DNA of 64,000 bases, taken from contig NZ_LVWI01000003.1 of assembly GCF_001909055.1 (NCBI RefSeq), positions 87,150 to 151,149 on the forward strand, in the 5' to 3' direction. Source of the stretch: Paenibacillus helianthi. Its GTDB lineage: Bacteria > Bacillota > Bacilli > Paenibacillales > Paenibacillaceae. Each line of letters starts with the position of its first letter. Position 1 is the first letter of the stretch. Under the pieces are notes generated by a model. That model did no database searches. It saw only the letters and a program-made list of their open reading frames with translations, and had not been told where the DNA came from. This document shows, piece after piece, positions 43,957-52,464 of this stretch. The position numbers were made by a program, and so were the translations under genes.

Positions 43957-44958
43957 GTGCAGCTTAGACATGTGAAAATCTTGGGTACCGGCAAGTATTT
44001 ACCCGCAAGGAAGGTGATGGACGAGGAATTGGACAGGATGCTCGGCACACCTGCTGGCTGGGTCGGCAAAATAACGGGTGTAGGCGTACGGCATTATGCC
44101 GGAGAGGGTGAAACGGCCTCTAGTATGGGTGCCAAGGCCGCTGAAGCTGCGCTTGCGGCAGCCGGTTTGAGCTTTTCTGATATCGATTGCCTGGTCTGCA
44201 CGAGCGGAACTAAAGAGCAGCCCCTGCCCAGTACGGCAGTATTTATCCAGCAGGCGATGGGACAGGGGGACTCCGGTGTCCCGGTATTTGATATTGACTC
44301 AACGTGCCTCAGCTTTCTGGTGGGTCTGGATGTCATGTCTTATATGGTGGAAGCAGGCAGATACCGGAACGTGCTTCTGGTAGCTACAGAGATTGCCTCG
44401 GCTGGACTTAATTATGAGGACAAGGAAAGTGCGGCGCTATTTGGCGACGGGGCGGCTGCGGTGATTATCGGTCCTAGTGCAGCCGGAGATCCTTCGAAGA
44501 TTCTTCATGCCTCGCTCAAAACCTACAGCAGCGGTGCGCGTTACTCGGAGATTGCCGGCGGAGGCACCAGGCTGCATGCCCAAAAATACACCAAGGAGAA
44601 TAGCTTGCCTTATTTATTTCATATGGACGGGCAGGCCATTTTTCGAAAAGCTTCCAAGCTTCTTCCGGAATTTATCAGTGAAATGCTGACGCAGACAGAT
44701 ACGCAAATGAATGATTTTCGTCTGGTTATCCCCCATCAGGGAAGTGCAATGGCGATGCGGCTGCTCCGAAAAAAGCTGGGTATTGCTGAGGAAAGATTCC
44801 TTGACAATACTCCTGGACATGGGAATACTATCGCAGCTTCGATCCCCATGGGGCTGCATGAAGCAATCGTTCAAGGACGGGTGCAGCGTGGGGACCGTAT
44901 ATTGTTCGTTGGTACTGCGGCAGGCCTGTCATTGGGAGGCATGGTTATTGACTACTGA
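43957..44958 (+). CDS. 3-oxoacyl-ACP synthase III family protein
   Basis: A 333-residue thiolase-fold condensing enzyme. The catalytic triad is Cys117 (DSTCLSFLVG), His260 (VIPHQGS) and Asn290 (GHGNTIAASIP). It is more like stand-alone KAS III/OleA-type enzymes than housekeeping FabH: FabH has DxxAACAGF around the Cys, here it is DIDSTCLSF. The TSGTKEQPLPSTA region is also unlike FabH. It should condense two acyl units from CoA or carrier protein. GGGAG precedes the GTG start. It heads a six-gene coupled operon. Confidence 0.9.
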   Translation: MQLRHVKILGTGKYLPARKVMDEELDRMLGTPAGWVGKITGVGVRHYAGEGETASSMGAKAAEAALAAAGLSFSDIDCLVCTSGTKEQPLPSTAVFIQQAMGQGDSGVPVFDIDSTCLSFLVGLDVMSYMVEAGRYRNVLLVATEIASAGLNYEDKESAALFGDGAAAVIIGPSAAGDPSKILHASLKTYSSGARYSEIAGGGTRLHAQKYTKENSLPYLFHMDGQAIFRKASKLLPEFISEMLTQTDTQMNDFRLVIPHQGSAMAMRLLRKKLGIAEERFLDNTPGHGNTIAASIPMGLHEAIVQGRVQRGDRILFVGTAAGLSLGGMVIDY

Positions 44959-46177
44959 TCCCACCGGCAATCCGGCAGTGATGAATGTGCTCATTACCGG
45001 GGGAAGGGCACCTGTGGCACTGGAGCTGTCCCGGCTGCTGCGGGATGCTGGGCACCGGGTATATGTTGCTGAAAGCGCCAGACATCATCTATGCAGGGTT
45101 TCTTCGGCCGTGGAACGCAGCTATCGTGTACCCCCGCCAAGGCATAGTACGGCGGCGTATATTGATGAGCTGGCAAGGCTGGTCGAGGAACTGGACATTG
45201 ATGTGCTGATTCCGCTGTGCGAGGAGATTTTTTATATCTCGGCCAGTCTTGACCGCATCATTGGCTGCCGCGTGCTCTGTGCGGGGCCGGAGATGCTGGC
45301 CCGCTTGCATCACAAGGCCGACTTCATGATCTGGGCCCGGGAACTGGGATTTACTATCCCTGTGACACGGCTGCTCAACAACCCTGAGGAATGGAATAAC
45401 CAGACGGATGAAGCTGCGCGTATGGGTGAAGCCTGGGTATACAAGCCAGCATATTCACGGTTTGCTTCCAAAGTCATTTTACCCGGTAAGTTCACCGGAG
45501 AGCAGGGAGGCCTTGCCGGATCACGCAGGCTTGCTGCTCCTCCCGGTCTTTGTCCCGCCGCTCCCTGGGTGGCTCAGCAATTTATCAAGGGAGCGGCCAT
45601 ATGCACTTACAGTGTTGTGCATCAAGGTGAGCTGGCTGCGCATGCCGCTTATGGCAGCGGGTACCGGACCGGCAAGGCGGGGGCAAGCGTGTATTTTGAA
45701 CCATTGGAGCATCCGGGAGCTTTTGAGTGGATACAGCGTTTTGTCCGTGCCACCGGATTCAGCGGCCAGATCGGCTTCGATTTCATCCAGGCGGAGGACA
45801 ATGTTTTGTACCCGATCGAATGCAACCCGCGCGCGACCAGCGGAATTCATCTGTTTGCTCCTGAGGATGGGCTGGTGCAGGCTTTGCTGGGTCCTGAGCT
45901 GCTTGCGCAGCACGGAAGCATCAGCATACCTCGTTCAGGCAAAAAAGCCATGCTCGCACTTCCCATGCTCGCCTGCGGCCTGCGGCCCGGACCGGGAGGC
46001 CTGAATAGGTGGAACAGGGCATTTCGTGCTGCTGAGGATGTGATTTTCCGCAAGGAAGACATGCGTCCTTTCCGCGAGCAGTTTCGCGTCGTCTACCATG
46101 CCTATCGTCTTGCCAGGCAGAATAAGATTTCGGTGACTGAAGCCCTGACAGATGATATAGAATGGAACGGTGAGTAA
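44948..46177 (+). CDS. ATP-grasp domain ligase
   Basis: A 409-residue CarB-like ATP-grasp enzyme. The N-terminal Rossmann-like part is MNVLITGGRAPVALELSRLL. The ATP-grasp core runs from about residue 120 (WVYKPAYSRFASKV) to the metal-binding GFDFIQAEDNVLYPIECNPR. TTG 44948 is preferred: GGGAGG lies eight bases upstream inside the preceding gene, and the reading frames overlap by 11 bases. ATG 44981 has no site. ATP-grasp enzymes join a carboxylate to an amine, thiol or other nucleophile through an acyl phosphate. The substrate is unknown. Confidence 0.86.
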   Translation: MTTDPTGNPAVMNVLITGGRAPVALELSRLLRDAGHRVYVAESARHHLCRVSSAVERSYRVPPPRHSTAAYIDELARLVEELDIDVLIPLCEEIFYISASLDRIIGCRVLCAGPEMLARLHHKADFMIWARELGFTIPVTRLLNNPEEWNNQTDEAARMGEAWVYKPAYSRFASKVILPGKFTGEQGGLAGSRRLAAPPGLCPAAPWVAQQFIKGAAICTYSVVHQGELAAHAAYGSGYRTGKAGASVYFEPLEHPGAFEWIQRFVRATGFSGQIGFDFIQAEDNVLYPIECNPRATSGIHLFAPEDGLVQALLGPELLAQHGSISIPRSGKKAMLALPMLACGLRPGPGGLNRWNRAFRAAEDVIFRKEDMRPFREQFRVVYHAYRLARQNKISVTEALTDDIEWNGE

Positions 46178-47169
46178 TGGCTAGAGCACTTGTAACAGGC
46201 GCGACCGGTTTTCTTGGCCGTCATACGGTACAGAGGCTTGTAGAACTGGGCTGGGAAGTATACGGTCTCGGGCGAAACCGGGAGGCCGGCGAACAGATTG
46301 AACAGGCTGGTGCTGTGTTTCTATGTGAGGATTTGCGGGAGCGCGAAGCTGCGGTCCGGGCGTGTACGGGTATGGATATAGTCTTCCATTGTGCGGCACT
46401 CTCTTCGCCCTGGGGCAAATATAGTGACTTTTATACAAGTAATGTATCAGCTACACGGAACATAGTAGAGGGCTGCAAGCGGCATGGGGTCCAGCGGCTG
46501 ATTCATATATCGACCCCAAGCCTATATTCCAGCCGCAACAGCCGGTTCGGCATTCGGGAAGCAGATCCGCTTCCGCCGAAACCGGCTAACAGCTATGCGG
46601 CAACCAAACGAATAGCGGAGCAGGTAGTAGAGCAGGCGGTAAGTGAGGGGCTGACGGCATTTATACTGCGTCCGAGAGCAATCTTCGGCCCAATGGACAA
46701 TGCCTTGTTTCCGCGGCTGCTGCAGGCTAATGAAGGTAAAGGGGTGCCGTTGCTTGATGGGGGAGGCGCAATAATCGATGTAACTTGCGTGGAGAATGTC
46801 ATCGATGCCATGCTGCTCTGCTGCAGCGCTCCGCTGTCAGCGGCCGGGCGAGCCTACAATATCACGAACGGCGAGCCGGTCATGTTCAGGGAGCTCCTTG
46901 AGCGGCTGTTTGCCCGGTTAGAGATGCCGCTGCATAGCAGACAGATTCCATATCGTACCGCTTATGCTGTTGCGGGAATGTTGGAAGGTGTACATAAGCT
47001 GCTTCCATTCCTGGGCGAACCGATGCTTACCCGCTATTCGGCTTCGGCCCTCGGTATCTCTCAGACGCTCGATATTTCACTGGCGCGGGCCCAGCTTGGT
47101 TATCATCCCCGTGTAACTATAGACGAAGGTCTTCAGTCCTTCGCGGAATGGTGGAGAGAACAAAAATGA
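46177..47169 (+). CDS. NAD(P)-dependent epimerase/dehydratase, 3-beta-HSD/OleD-like
   Basis: A 330-residue extended short-chain dehydrogenase. The cofactor motif is TGATGFLGRH (residues 8-17) and the catalytic motif is YAATK near 142. The order of HCAALSSPWGKYSDFYTSNV, HISTPSLYSS and LRPRAIFGPMDN resembles the 3-beta-hydroxysteroid dehydrogenase/OleD branch, which reduces 2-alkyl-3-ketoacids after KAS-type head-to-head condensation. It begins one base into the stop of the ATP-grasp gene (TAATG). Reduction of a beta-keto product is a reasonable inference. Confidence 0.88.
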   Translation: MARALVTGATGFLGRHTVQRLVELGWEVYGLGRNREAGEQIEQAGAVFLCEDLREREAAVRACTGMDIVFHCAALSSPWGKYSDFYTSNVSATRNIVEGCKRHGVQRLIHISTPSLYSSRNSRFGIREADPLPPKPANSYAATKRIAEQVVEQAVSEGLTAFILRPRAIFGPMDNALFPRLLQANEGKGVPLLDGGGAIIDVTCVENVIDAMLLCCSAPLSAAGRAYNITNGEPVMFRELLERLFARLEMPLHSRQIPYRTAYAVAGMLEGVHKLLPFLGEPMLTRYSASALGISQTLDISLARAQLGYHPRVTIDEGLQSFAEWWREQK

Positions 47170-48020
47170 TGACTTCAATTCCTGTATCGGTGTCCATTTT
47201 GTCCGCAGGATACTGCGTTCACCCCGAAATACTGACGCTGAAGGGCGGTACGATCAGACCTGTGGCTTTTCCGGCAGGATATGTGCTGCTGAGACATCCA
47301 CAGCATGGACCAATCCTGTTCGATACAGGCTACAGTGCCCGATTCTTCCAGGAGACAGCGAAGCTTCCGGCTTCACTGTACCGCCATATTACACCGGTAG
47401 TTTTCAAGGAAGGAGAAAGTGCAGTGGAGCGTCTCCGGGAAGCTGGTATTCCACCCGAAGAGATCCGTTACATGGTGCTGTCGCATTTTCATGCGGACCA
47501 CATCGGCGGTGTCCGGGACTTCCCCCGGGCGAAGTTCATCTATTTACAGAAGGCATATGAGGCCGTTCGCAGGCTTGGAACCATTAAGGCGCTTAGGGCT
47601 GGATTTCTTCCAGGACTGCTTCCAGAAGACTTTGCAGCCCGTTCTTTGCCTATCGGCGAGCACTCGCCCAAACGCCCGCTGGACTTTGGACTTCCCTTCA
47701 GGGATGCATATGATCTGCTTGGCGACGGAAGTCTGCTGGCAGTGGAAATGTCAGGCCATGCTGCCGGGATGATCGGCTTGTTCGTCTCTGACGGCGGATG
47801 TGACTACCTGCTCTGCGCGGATACCGTATGGTCGAGCCGGGCTTTCCGCGAGAACCGCAGGCCACATCCCGCAGCCAGTCTCATTATGTCTGACCGCAGA
47901 GAATACCGGCTGAATTTCGACCGTTTACGGCAGATCCACGAGAACTTTCCCGACCTGCGGATTGTACCCAGCCACTGCCGCGAGGCACTCGCACGCTGGG
48001 GAACAGGCGGTGTGAAATGA
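47166..48020 (+). CDS. Metallo-beta-lactamase fold hydrolase
   Basis: A 284-residue MBL-fold enzyme. The metal motif HFHADH is at residues 107-112, with later ligands in MSGHAAGMIG and CADTVW and a C-terminal SHC. It looks like lactonase/thioesterase-type members such as AHL lactonases and polyketide MBL thioesterases. ATG 47166 overlaps the upstream stop (ATGA). In this operon it could release a thioester or open a lactone. Confidence 0.88.
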   Translation: MMTSIPVSVSILSAGYCVHPEILTLKGGTIRPVAFPAGYVLLRHPQHGPILFDTGYSARFFQETAKLPASLYRHITPVVFKEGESAVERLREAGIPPEEIRYMVLSHFHADHIGGVRDFPRAKFIYLQKAYEAVRRLGTIKALRAGFLPGLLPEDFAARSLPIGEHSPKRPLDFGLPFRDAYDLLGDGSLLAVEMSGHAAGMIGLFVSDGGCDYLLCADTVWSSRAFRENRRPHPAASLIMSDRREYRLNFDRLRQIHENFPDLRIVPSHCREALARWGTGGVK

Positions 48021-49333
48021 GAAGGCTGCTGCGCACACTCCGGTATTACGGCCTTACAAGGCGGCGGCATCGCTGGAAGAACCGGGAAGCTCTGGAGCTG
48101 TGGCAGGAAAAGCGGATTCGGCACCATGTGGAACAGATCCGCCAGGCATCCCCTTATTACCGTGATCTGTGGGCCAATATCCCCGCGGCAGAGTGGCACC
48201 GATTTCCGATCATTGAGAAGCAGCTCATGATGGATAATTTTGATACGCTGAATACAGTGGGGATCACCAAAGACATAGCTTTCACCGAGGCTTATGAAGC
48301 AGAGAATAGCCGTCATTTTAAGCCGACACTCCATGGAATTACGGTTGGTTTGTCGTCGGGAACGTCAGGAAGCCGGGGGATCTTTCTTGTCAGTGAAGAA
48401 GAACAGGCTGCATGGACAGGAACCGTATTGGCCAAGCTGCTGCCGGGAGGGCTGTGGCAACGGGCGAAGATCGCCTTTTTTCTGCGGGCCAACAGCAATC
48501 TCTATGAATCTGTCAGACAAGGGCGGCTGCAATTTCAGTATTTTGATCTGCTGGAGCCAGTCGTACAGCTGGTCGACAGGCTGGAGCAGTATAGTCCGGA
48601 CATCTGGATCGCACCCCCGTCCATGCTTCGTCTGCTCGCTGAAGCGTATCTGTCGGGCAGCCTGAGCGTTCAGCCGCGCCGCCTGATTTCCGTAGCGGAA
48701 GTTCTGGACCCGCTGGACCGGGAGCATATTGAACGGACCTTCGGGCAGAAGGTGCATCAGGCTTACCAGTGTACGGAGGGATTTCTCGGATATACCTGTG
48801 AGTACGGCACGCTGCACCTTAATGAAGATATTGTTCATATTGAAAAAGAATATCTGGACCGCGAATCCAGACGCTTCGTGCCGGTGGTAACGGACTTTTC
48901 AAGAAAGGTCCAGCCTATTATCCGCTACCGGCTGAATGATATACTGACCGAACTGGCTGCGCCTTGTCCCTGCGGTTCATTGTTTACGGGGATAGAACGT
49001 ATTGAAGGCCGATGCGACGATATTCTGTATCTGCCCCATTTGGAGAATGGCCAGCTGGTTACGCTGTTCCCCGATTTTATCACCCGGGCTGTAATGGCAG
49101 CTTCACCGGAGATCGAGCATTACCGGGTTATTCAGCGCAGTCCGCTGGATCTGGAAATTTCGTACCGCTCACGCGAGGGAAGCACAGAGGATATTGAATC
49201 ACTGTTAACCGGGGAATTCTCGCGGTTATTCACCCGGCTCTGCTGTATTCCTCCGCAGCTTCAGTTCACCGAATATAGCTTCTCGCCTGGACCGGTGAAG
49301 CTGCGGCGGGTGGAGAGGAGCTGGAAGCTTTGA
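48017..49333 (+). CDS. F390 synthetase/PaaK-like adenylate-forming enzyme
   Basis: A 438-residue ANL-superfamily protein of the CoF390 synthetase/PaaK branch. The phosphate loop is GLSSGTSGSRG (about 111-121), the aromatic/A5-like block is AYQCTEGFLG (about 249-258), the A7-like block is RYRLNDI, and the CPCG motif near 317 is typical of this branch. It would activate a carboxylate as an acyl-adenylate and perhaps pass it to CoA. No ACP or CoA-ligase tail is seen. ATG overlaps the MBL stop (ATGA). Confidence 0.87.
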   Translation: MRRLLRTLRYYGLTRRRHRWKNREALELWQEKRIRHHVEQIRQASPYYRDLWANIPAAEWHRFPIIEKQLMMDNFDTLNTVGITKDIAFTEAYEAENSRHFKPTLHGITVGLSSGTSGSRGIFLVSEEEQAAWTGTVLAKLLPGGLWQRAKIAFFLRANSNLYESVRQGRLQFQYFDLLEPVVQLVDRLEQYSPDIWIAPPSMLRLLAEAYLSGSLSVQPRRLISVAEVLDPLDREHIERTFGQKVHQAYQCTEGFLGYTCEYGTLHLNEDIVHIEKEYLDRESRRFVPVVTDFSRKVQPIIRYRLNDILTELAAPCPCGSLFTGIERIEGRCDDILYLPHLENGQLVTLFPDFITRAVMAASPEIEHYRVIQRSPLDLEISYRSREGSTEDIESLLTGEFSRLFTRLCCIPPQLQFTEYSFSPGPVKLRRVERSWKL

Positions 49334-50472
49334 AGGATGGAGTGTTTCAATATGACAGGGATAGCATTAGGGAACTGAACTGGCCGGATACGGAATATGG
49401 CCGCTATGCGCAGCAATACGTTTCAGCCCTGCTGGAGCATTCGGTAGAACATTTTATTGCCAATGTGCGTACTGCGGTCAAGGTGGTTGCGGTTGACGGC
49501 TTGCCCATACCGATCAGCGTAAATGAAGCCGAGTATGCTAACTCCTATGTTTGCTCTCCGTACACGCATTATGTCAGCTATGCCCGTGAAGAGCTTGCTT
49601 TGCTGAATAACCAGCTGTTGGAGGGAACCTTGGCTGCTCTTCTACGGGGAATGGGCCATCTGCTGAGGACTGCCAGGTTCAACCGGGTGGTTCAGGTCAA
49701 TAACTGGCTGCTGTCCACCAACCTGTATCCTCCGGTGAATCCGGACCAGTTACTGAAGGTGCTGGACTTTCTCCGCTGCGAGTATCCCGGCTATACGCTT
49801 CTCTTTCGCTCCCTAAGCCAGGAAACATCCGGGCCAATAATGGACGCACTTAGCAGCTATGGCTGTAAATGGGTGCCGAGCCGCCAGATTTATCTGCTGC
49901 AGCATCCTGCGGGGTCGAAGGCCAAATGGCTGGTCAAGCGTGACCGGGCATTGCTGGACAAGCATGGCTATACGGTTGAAGGACCCGATCAGATTACGGA
50001 GAAAGACATCCCCCGCATAGTGGAGCTCTATGAGCTGCTGTATATCCATAAATATTCAGAACATAATCCGAAGTTCACCGCAGCCTACATCCGCCTTGCC
50101 CTGGAGAAGCGCACACTCCATGTACACGGTCTGCGCAAAAACGGCAGGCTAGACGCCGTACTCGGCTTCTACAGCCGGGAGGGTGCAATGACGGCGCCGC
50201 TGTTCGGCTATGATACTTCGCTGCCGCAGTCGACCGGACTGTACCGGATGCTGTCTGCTGTGCTGATTGATCTTGCCGCCAGCCGGGGAGAACTGCTGCA
50301 TGAGAGCTCCGGGGTAGGTCAATTCAAACGCAACCGCGGAGCTGTGGCCGCGACAGAGTTCTCGGCAGTGTATGACAAAGGCACATCCTGGCTGAACCGT
50401 TCCGGCTGGGCCTTTCTGGGGCTGCTGCTCCGGCGGGTGGGCATACCCTTGATCCAAAAGTTGAAGCTGTAA
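49330..50472 (+). CDS. GNAT-fold acyl- or aminoacyl-transferase-like protein
   Basis: A 380-residue cytoplasmic protein. The C-terminal ~200 residues fit the GNAT fold (ITEKDIPRIVELYELLYIHK, GLRKNGRLDAVLGFYSREG, ELLHESSGVGQFKRNRGA), in the style of large GNAT/FemAB-related enzymes. The N-terminal half is not recognised. It begins with TTG overlapping the upstream stop (TTGA), so it belongs to the same coupled operon. It may attach an acyl group to an amine. Confidence 0.75.
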   Translation: MKDGVFQYDRDSIRELNWPDTEYGRYAQQYVSALLEHSVEHFIANVRTAVKVVAVDGLPIPISVNEAEYANSYVCSPYTHYVSYAREELALLNNQLLEGTLAALLRGMGHLLRTARFNRVVQVNNWLLSTNLYPPVNPDQLLKVLDFLRCEYPGYTLLFRSLSQETSGPIMDALSSYGCKWVPSRQIYLLQHPAGSKAKWLVKRDRALLDKHGYTVEGPDQITEKDIPRIVELYELLYIHKYSEHNPKFTAAYIRLALEKRTLHVHGLRKNGRLDAVLGFYSREGAMTAPLFGYDTSLPQSTGLYRMLSAVLIDLAASRGELLHESSGVGQFKRNRGAVAATEFSAVYDKGTSWLNRSGWAFLGLLLRRVGIPLIQKLKL

Positions 50473-50501
50473 CGGATTTGTTTTACGCTAAAGCTGTCAC
50501 A

Positions 50502-50611
50502 GCAAGTTTTGTACGAAGTGAATTCCAAGAAGTGATGCCCACAAAACAAAAGCGTATGCTTCCGAAGCAAGTTTTGTACGAAGTGAAATCTAAGAAGCGA
50601 AGCTACAAAAC
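50502..50611. repeat. Two imperfect 46-bp direct repeats with internal hairpins
   Basis: Unit 1 is 50502-50547 and unit 2 is 50567-50611. Both begin GCAAGTTTTGTACGAAGTGA and end ACAAAAC; they are 65 bases apart and differ at a few positions and by one indel. In each unit GTTTTGT and ACAAAAC can pair; unit 2 gives AAGTTTTGTA with TACAAAACTT. They lie between the transferase gene and the SDR gene. They look like copies of a small intergenic repeat element. Confidence 0.8.
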
Positions 50612-50628
50612 TTTTAAGAGGTGCAATT

Positions 50629-51495
50629 ATGAACTGCGAAAACGGGCGGAATGCAAATAAAATCGCCCTCATCACCGGTGCCTCCTCCGGCTTCGGTCTG
50701 CTGACTGCCCTGGCGCTGGCCCGCAAAGGCTACCAAGTCGCAGCCACCATGCGGGACCTGGGCCGCCAGGGAGAGTTGTTGCAGCAGGCTGAAGAAGCCG
50801 GGGTATCAGAGCGGATACATGTACTGGCCCTGGATGTTACGGACTCAGCATCCATTAAGTTCGCAGTAGCAGCGGCTATGGAGATATTCGGAAGAATTGA
50901 TGTATTGGTCAACAATGCAGGTTTTGCCGTCGGCGGCTTTGTGGAAGAGGTGGGCATGGATGAATGGCGGCGGCAGATGGATACGAACTTTTTTGGTCTA
51001 ATTGAAGTTACTAAGGCTGTTCTGCCTATGATGCGGAGTCAGCGGGCGGGCCTGATTGTCAATGTCAGCAGCGTCAGCGGTTTGACCGGATTTCCCGGAT
51101 ATGCCCCATATGCCGCCTCCAAATACGCCGTGGAGGGCTTCAGTGAAAGCCTGCGCCAGGAGCTGCGTCCATTTGGGATTCGGGTTGTACTGGTGGAGCC
51201 TGCTTCGTTCCGTACACCGATCTGGGGCAAAGGGTTGGAGGGGATGCATACCCACGAGAATTCTCCCTATCAGAAACAGCTTGCCGATGTGTTGCGTTAT
51301 TCCCGGCAGAGCGCCGAGACTGCACCCAAACCGGATCAGGTTGCCGAGCTGATAGCGCGGATCACAGCAATGAAGGCCCCAAGGCTGCGGTACCCAGTCG
51401 GCAAAGGCTCCCGTCTGCTGGTGATTGGTAAAACACTGCTGCCCTGGAAAGTGTTCGAAGGGATTATCGCCAAATCTCTTAAGAACATGAAGTGA
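50629..51495 (+). CDS. Classical short-chain dehydrogenase/reductase
   Basis: A 288-residue SDR with cofactor motif TGASSGFG (about 16-23), NNAG (about 102-105), catalytic Ser in NVSSVSG and YAASK near 165. It starts with GAGGTG before the ATG. It lies 157 bases after the six-gene biosynthetic operon on the same strand with only the repeat pair between, so it may be a tailoring reductase for the same product or an unrelated neighbour. Confidence 0.9.
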   Translation: MNCENGRNANKIALITGASSGFGLLTALALARKGYQVAATMRDLGRQGELLQQAEEAGVSERIHVLALDVTDSASIKFAVAAAMEIFGRIDVLVNNAGFAVGGFVEEVGMDEWRRQMDTNFFGLIEVTKAVLPMMRSQRAGLIVNVSSVSGLTGFPGYAPYAASKYAVEGFSESLRQELRPFGIRVVLVEPASFRTPIWGKGLEGMHTHENSPYQKQLADVLRYSRQSAETAPKPDQVAELIARITAMKAPRLRYPVGKGSRLLVIGKTLLPWKVFEGIIAKSLKNMK

Positions 51496-51538
51496 ATTAC
51501 AGGCAGGATGATGTCTGACAAGAATGGAGGTGTGCCTA

Positions 51539-51940
51539 GTGCCGGATAAGGTGGGACTGCATATTTGCTTTGATGAGCTTGGCCGGGATATTGAGATTCT
51601 GGATGTGACGCCGGTGGCGCGTGGCAAATACCGTATTGAAGAAACGCCGATTTTCAACCCGTGCATCGCCCTTGGGGACATCATTCGGGTCGAGGAGAAG
51701 CAGGGGATTGCGTACTATGTGGAAACGGTGCAGAAATCGGGCTATGCCAGATATGCCTGGCTGCTGAGCAAGGAGGCTGCAGAATCGCAGGAGATCCATG
51801 ATTTTAAGCACCGGATTACAACATATGAGGGCAAATGGGAGCAAATCTTTGGCGGTCTGCTGGTGATCCATATTTCCAAGTACTCTGAAGTTGACGTTGA
51901 GGCCGAAATGGCCCTGATTCTTGAACGTTTTGATATATAA
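51539..51940 (+). CDS. Small conserved protein (DUF4265-like)
   Basis: A 133-residue soluble protein. VTPVARGKYRIEETPIFNPC and ALGDIIRVEEKQGIAYYVET resemble the DUF4265 layout. GTG 51539 has GGAGGTG at six bases; the ATG at 51524 overlaps that site. Function unknown. The signal peptidase gene starts 26 bases later and may be cotranscribed. Confidence 0.65.
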   Translation: MPDKVGLHICFDELGRDIEILDVTPVARGKYRIEETPIFNPCIALGDIIRVEEKQGIAYYVETVQKSGYARYAWLLSKEAAESQEIHDFKHRITTYEGKWEQIFGGLLVIHISKYSEVDVEAEMALILERFDI

Positions 51941-51966
51941 TCCGTGAACTGAAAGGAAGATATAAT

Positions 51967-52464
51967 ATGAAGAAATTTCTCAAGCAATGGGTTCCGAGTA
52001 TAGCCATCGGGATTGTTTTGTCATTGTTTATCCGTACATATGTAGCTGAAGCCATGAAAGTCCCAACCGGTTCGATGATTCCGACGATACAGATCAACGA
52101 CCGGCTGTTGGTGGAGAAGATGCTCTGGTTAACCACACTGAAGCATGGTGATATTGTCGTATTTAACCCGCCGGTGCCCGGCGATGAACAGAAAAAGTAT
52201 GTCAAACGCCTCATGGGGCTGCCGGGAGATACGATTGAGATCAAGGACGGGGCTTTGTACAGAAACGGCGACAGGGTCGAAGAGCCTTATCTTCAGGAAA
52301 AGATGAACTACGCGTTCGGGCCGGTCACAGTTCCTGCAGACCACTATTTTTTTCTGGGCGACAACCGGAATACGAGCTATGATGCCCATCTGTGGAGCAC
52401 ACCTTTTGTAGCCAAAGATAAGCTGATCGGCAAAGTTCTGGTGGATGTTAATAATCTTTTCTAA
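51967..52464 (+). CDS. lepB: Signal peptidase I
   Basis: A 165-residue type I signal peptidase of the short Gram-positive kind. One N-terminal membrane helix (SIAIGIVLSLFIRTYVAEA) is followed by the catalytic Ser in VPTGSMIPTI and the general-base Lys in KKYVKRLMGLPGD; FFLGDNRNTSYDAH is box E. It removes signal peptides from exported proteins outside the membrane. AAGGAAGA precedes the ATG. Its stop overlaps that of the convergent Dabb gene. Confidence 0.95.
   Translation: MKKFLKQWVPSIAIGIVLSLFIRTYVAEAMKVPTGSMIPTIQINDRLLVEKMLWLTTLKHGDIVVFNPPVPGDEQKKYVKRLMGLPGDTIEIKDGALYRNGDRVEEPYLQEKMNYAFGPVTVPADHYFFLGDNRNTSYDAHLWSTPFVAKDKLIGKVLVDVNNLF

Noticed and set aside
44711..44947. Longer N terminus for the ATP-grasp gene starting inside the KAS III gene
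   Set aside because: The 79 extra residues are an out-of-frame reading of the KAS III gene. The TTG at 44948 has a well-spaced GGGAGG and leads into the Rossmann-like start.
48017..49333. OleC beta-lactone synthetase
   Set aside because: The protein lacks typical OleC length (about 550 residues) and has the CPCG motif of the F390/PaaK branch.
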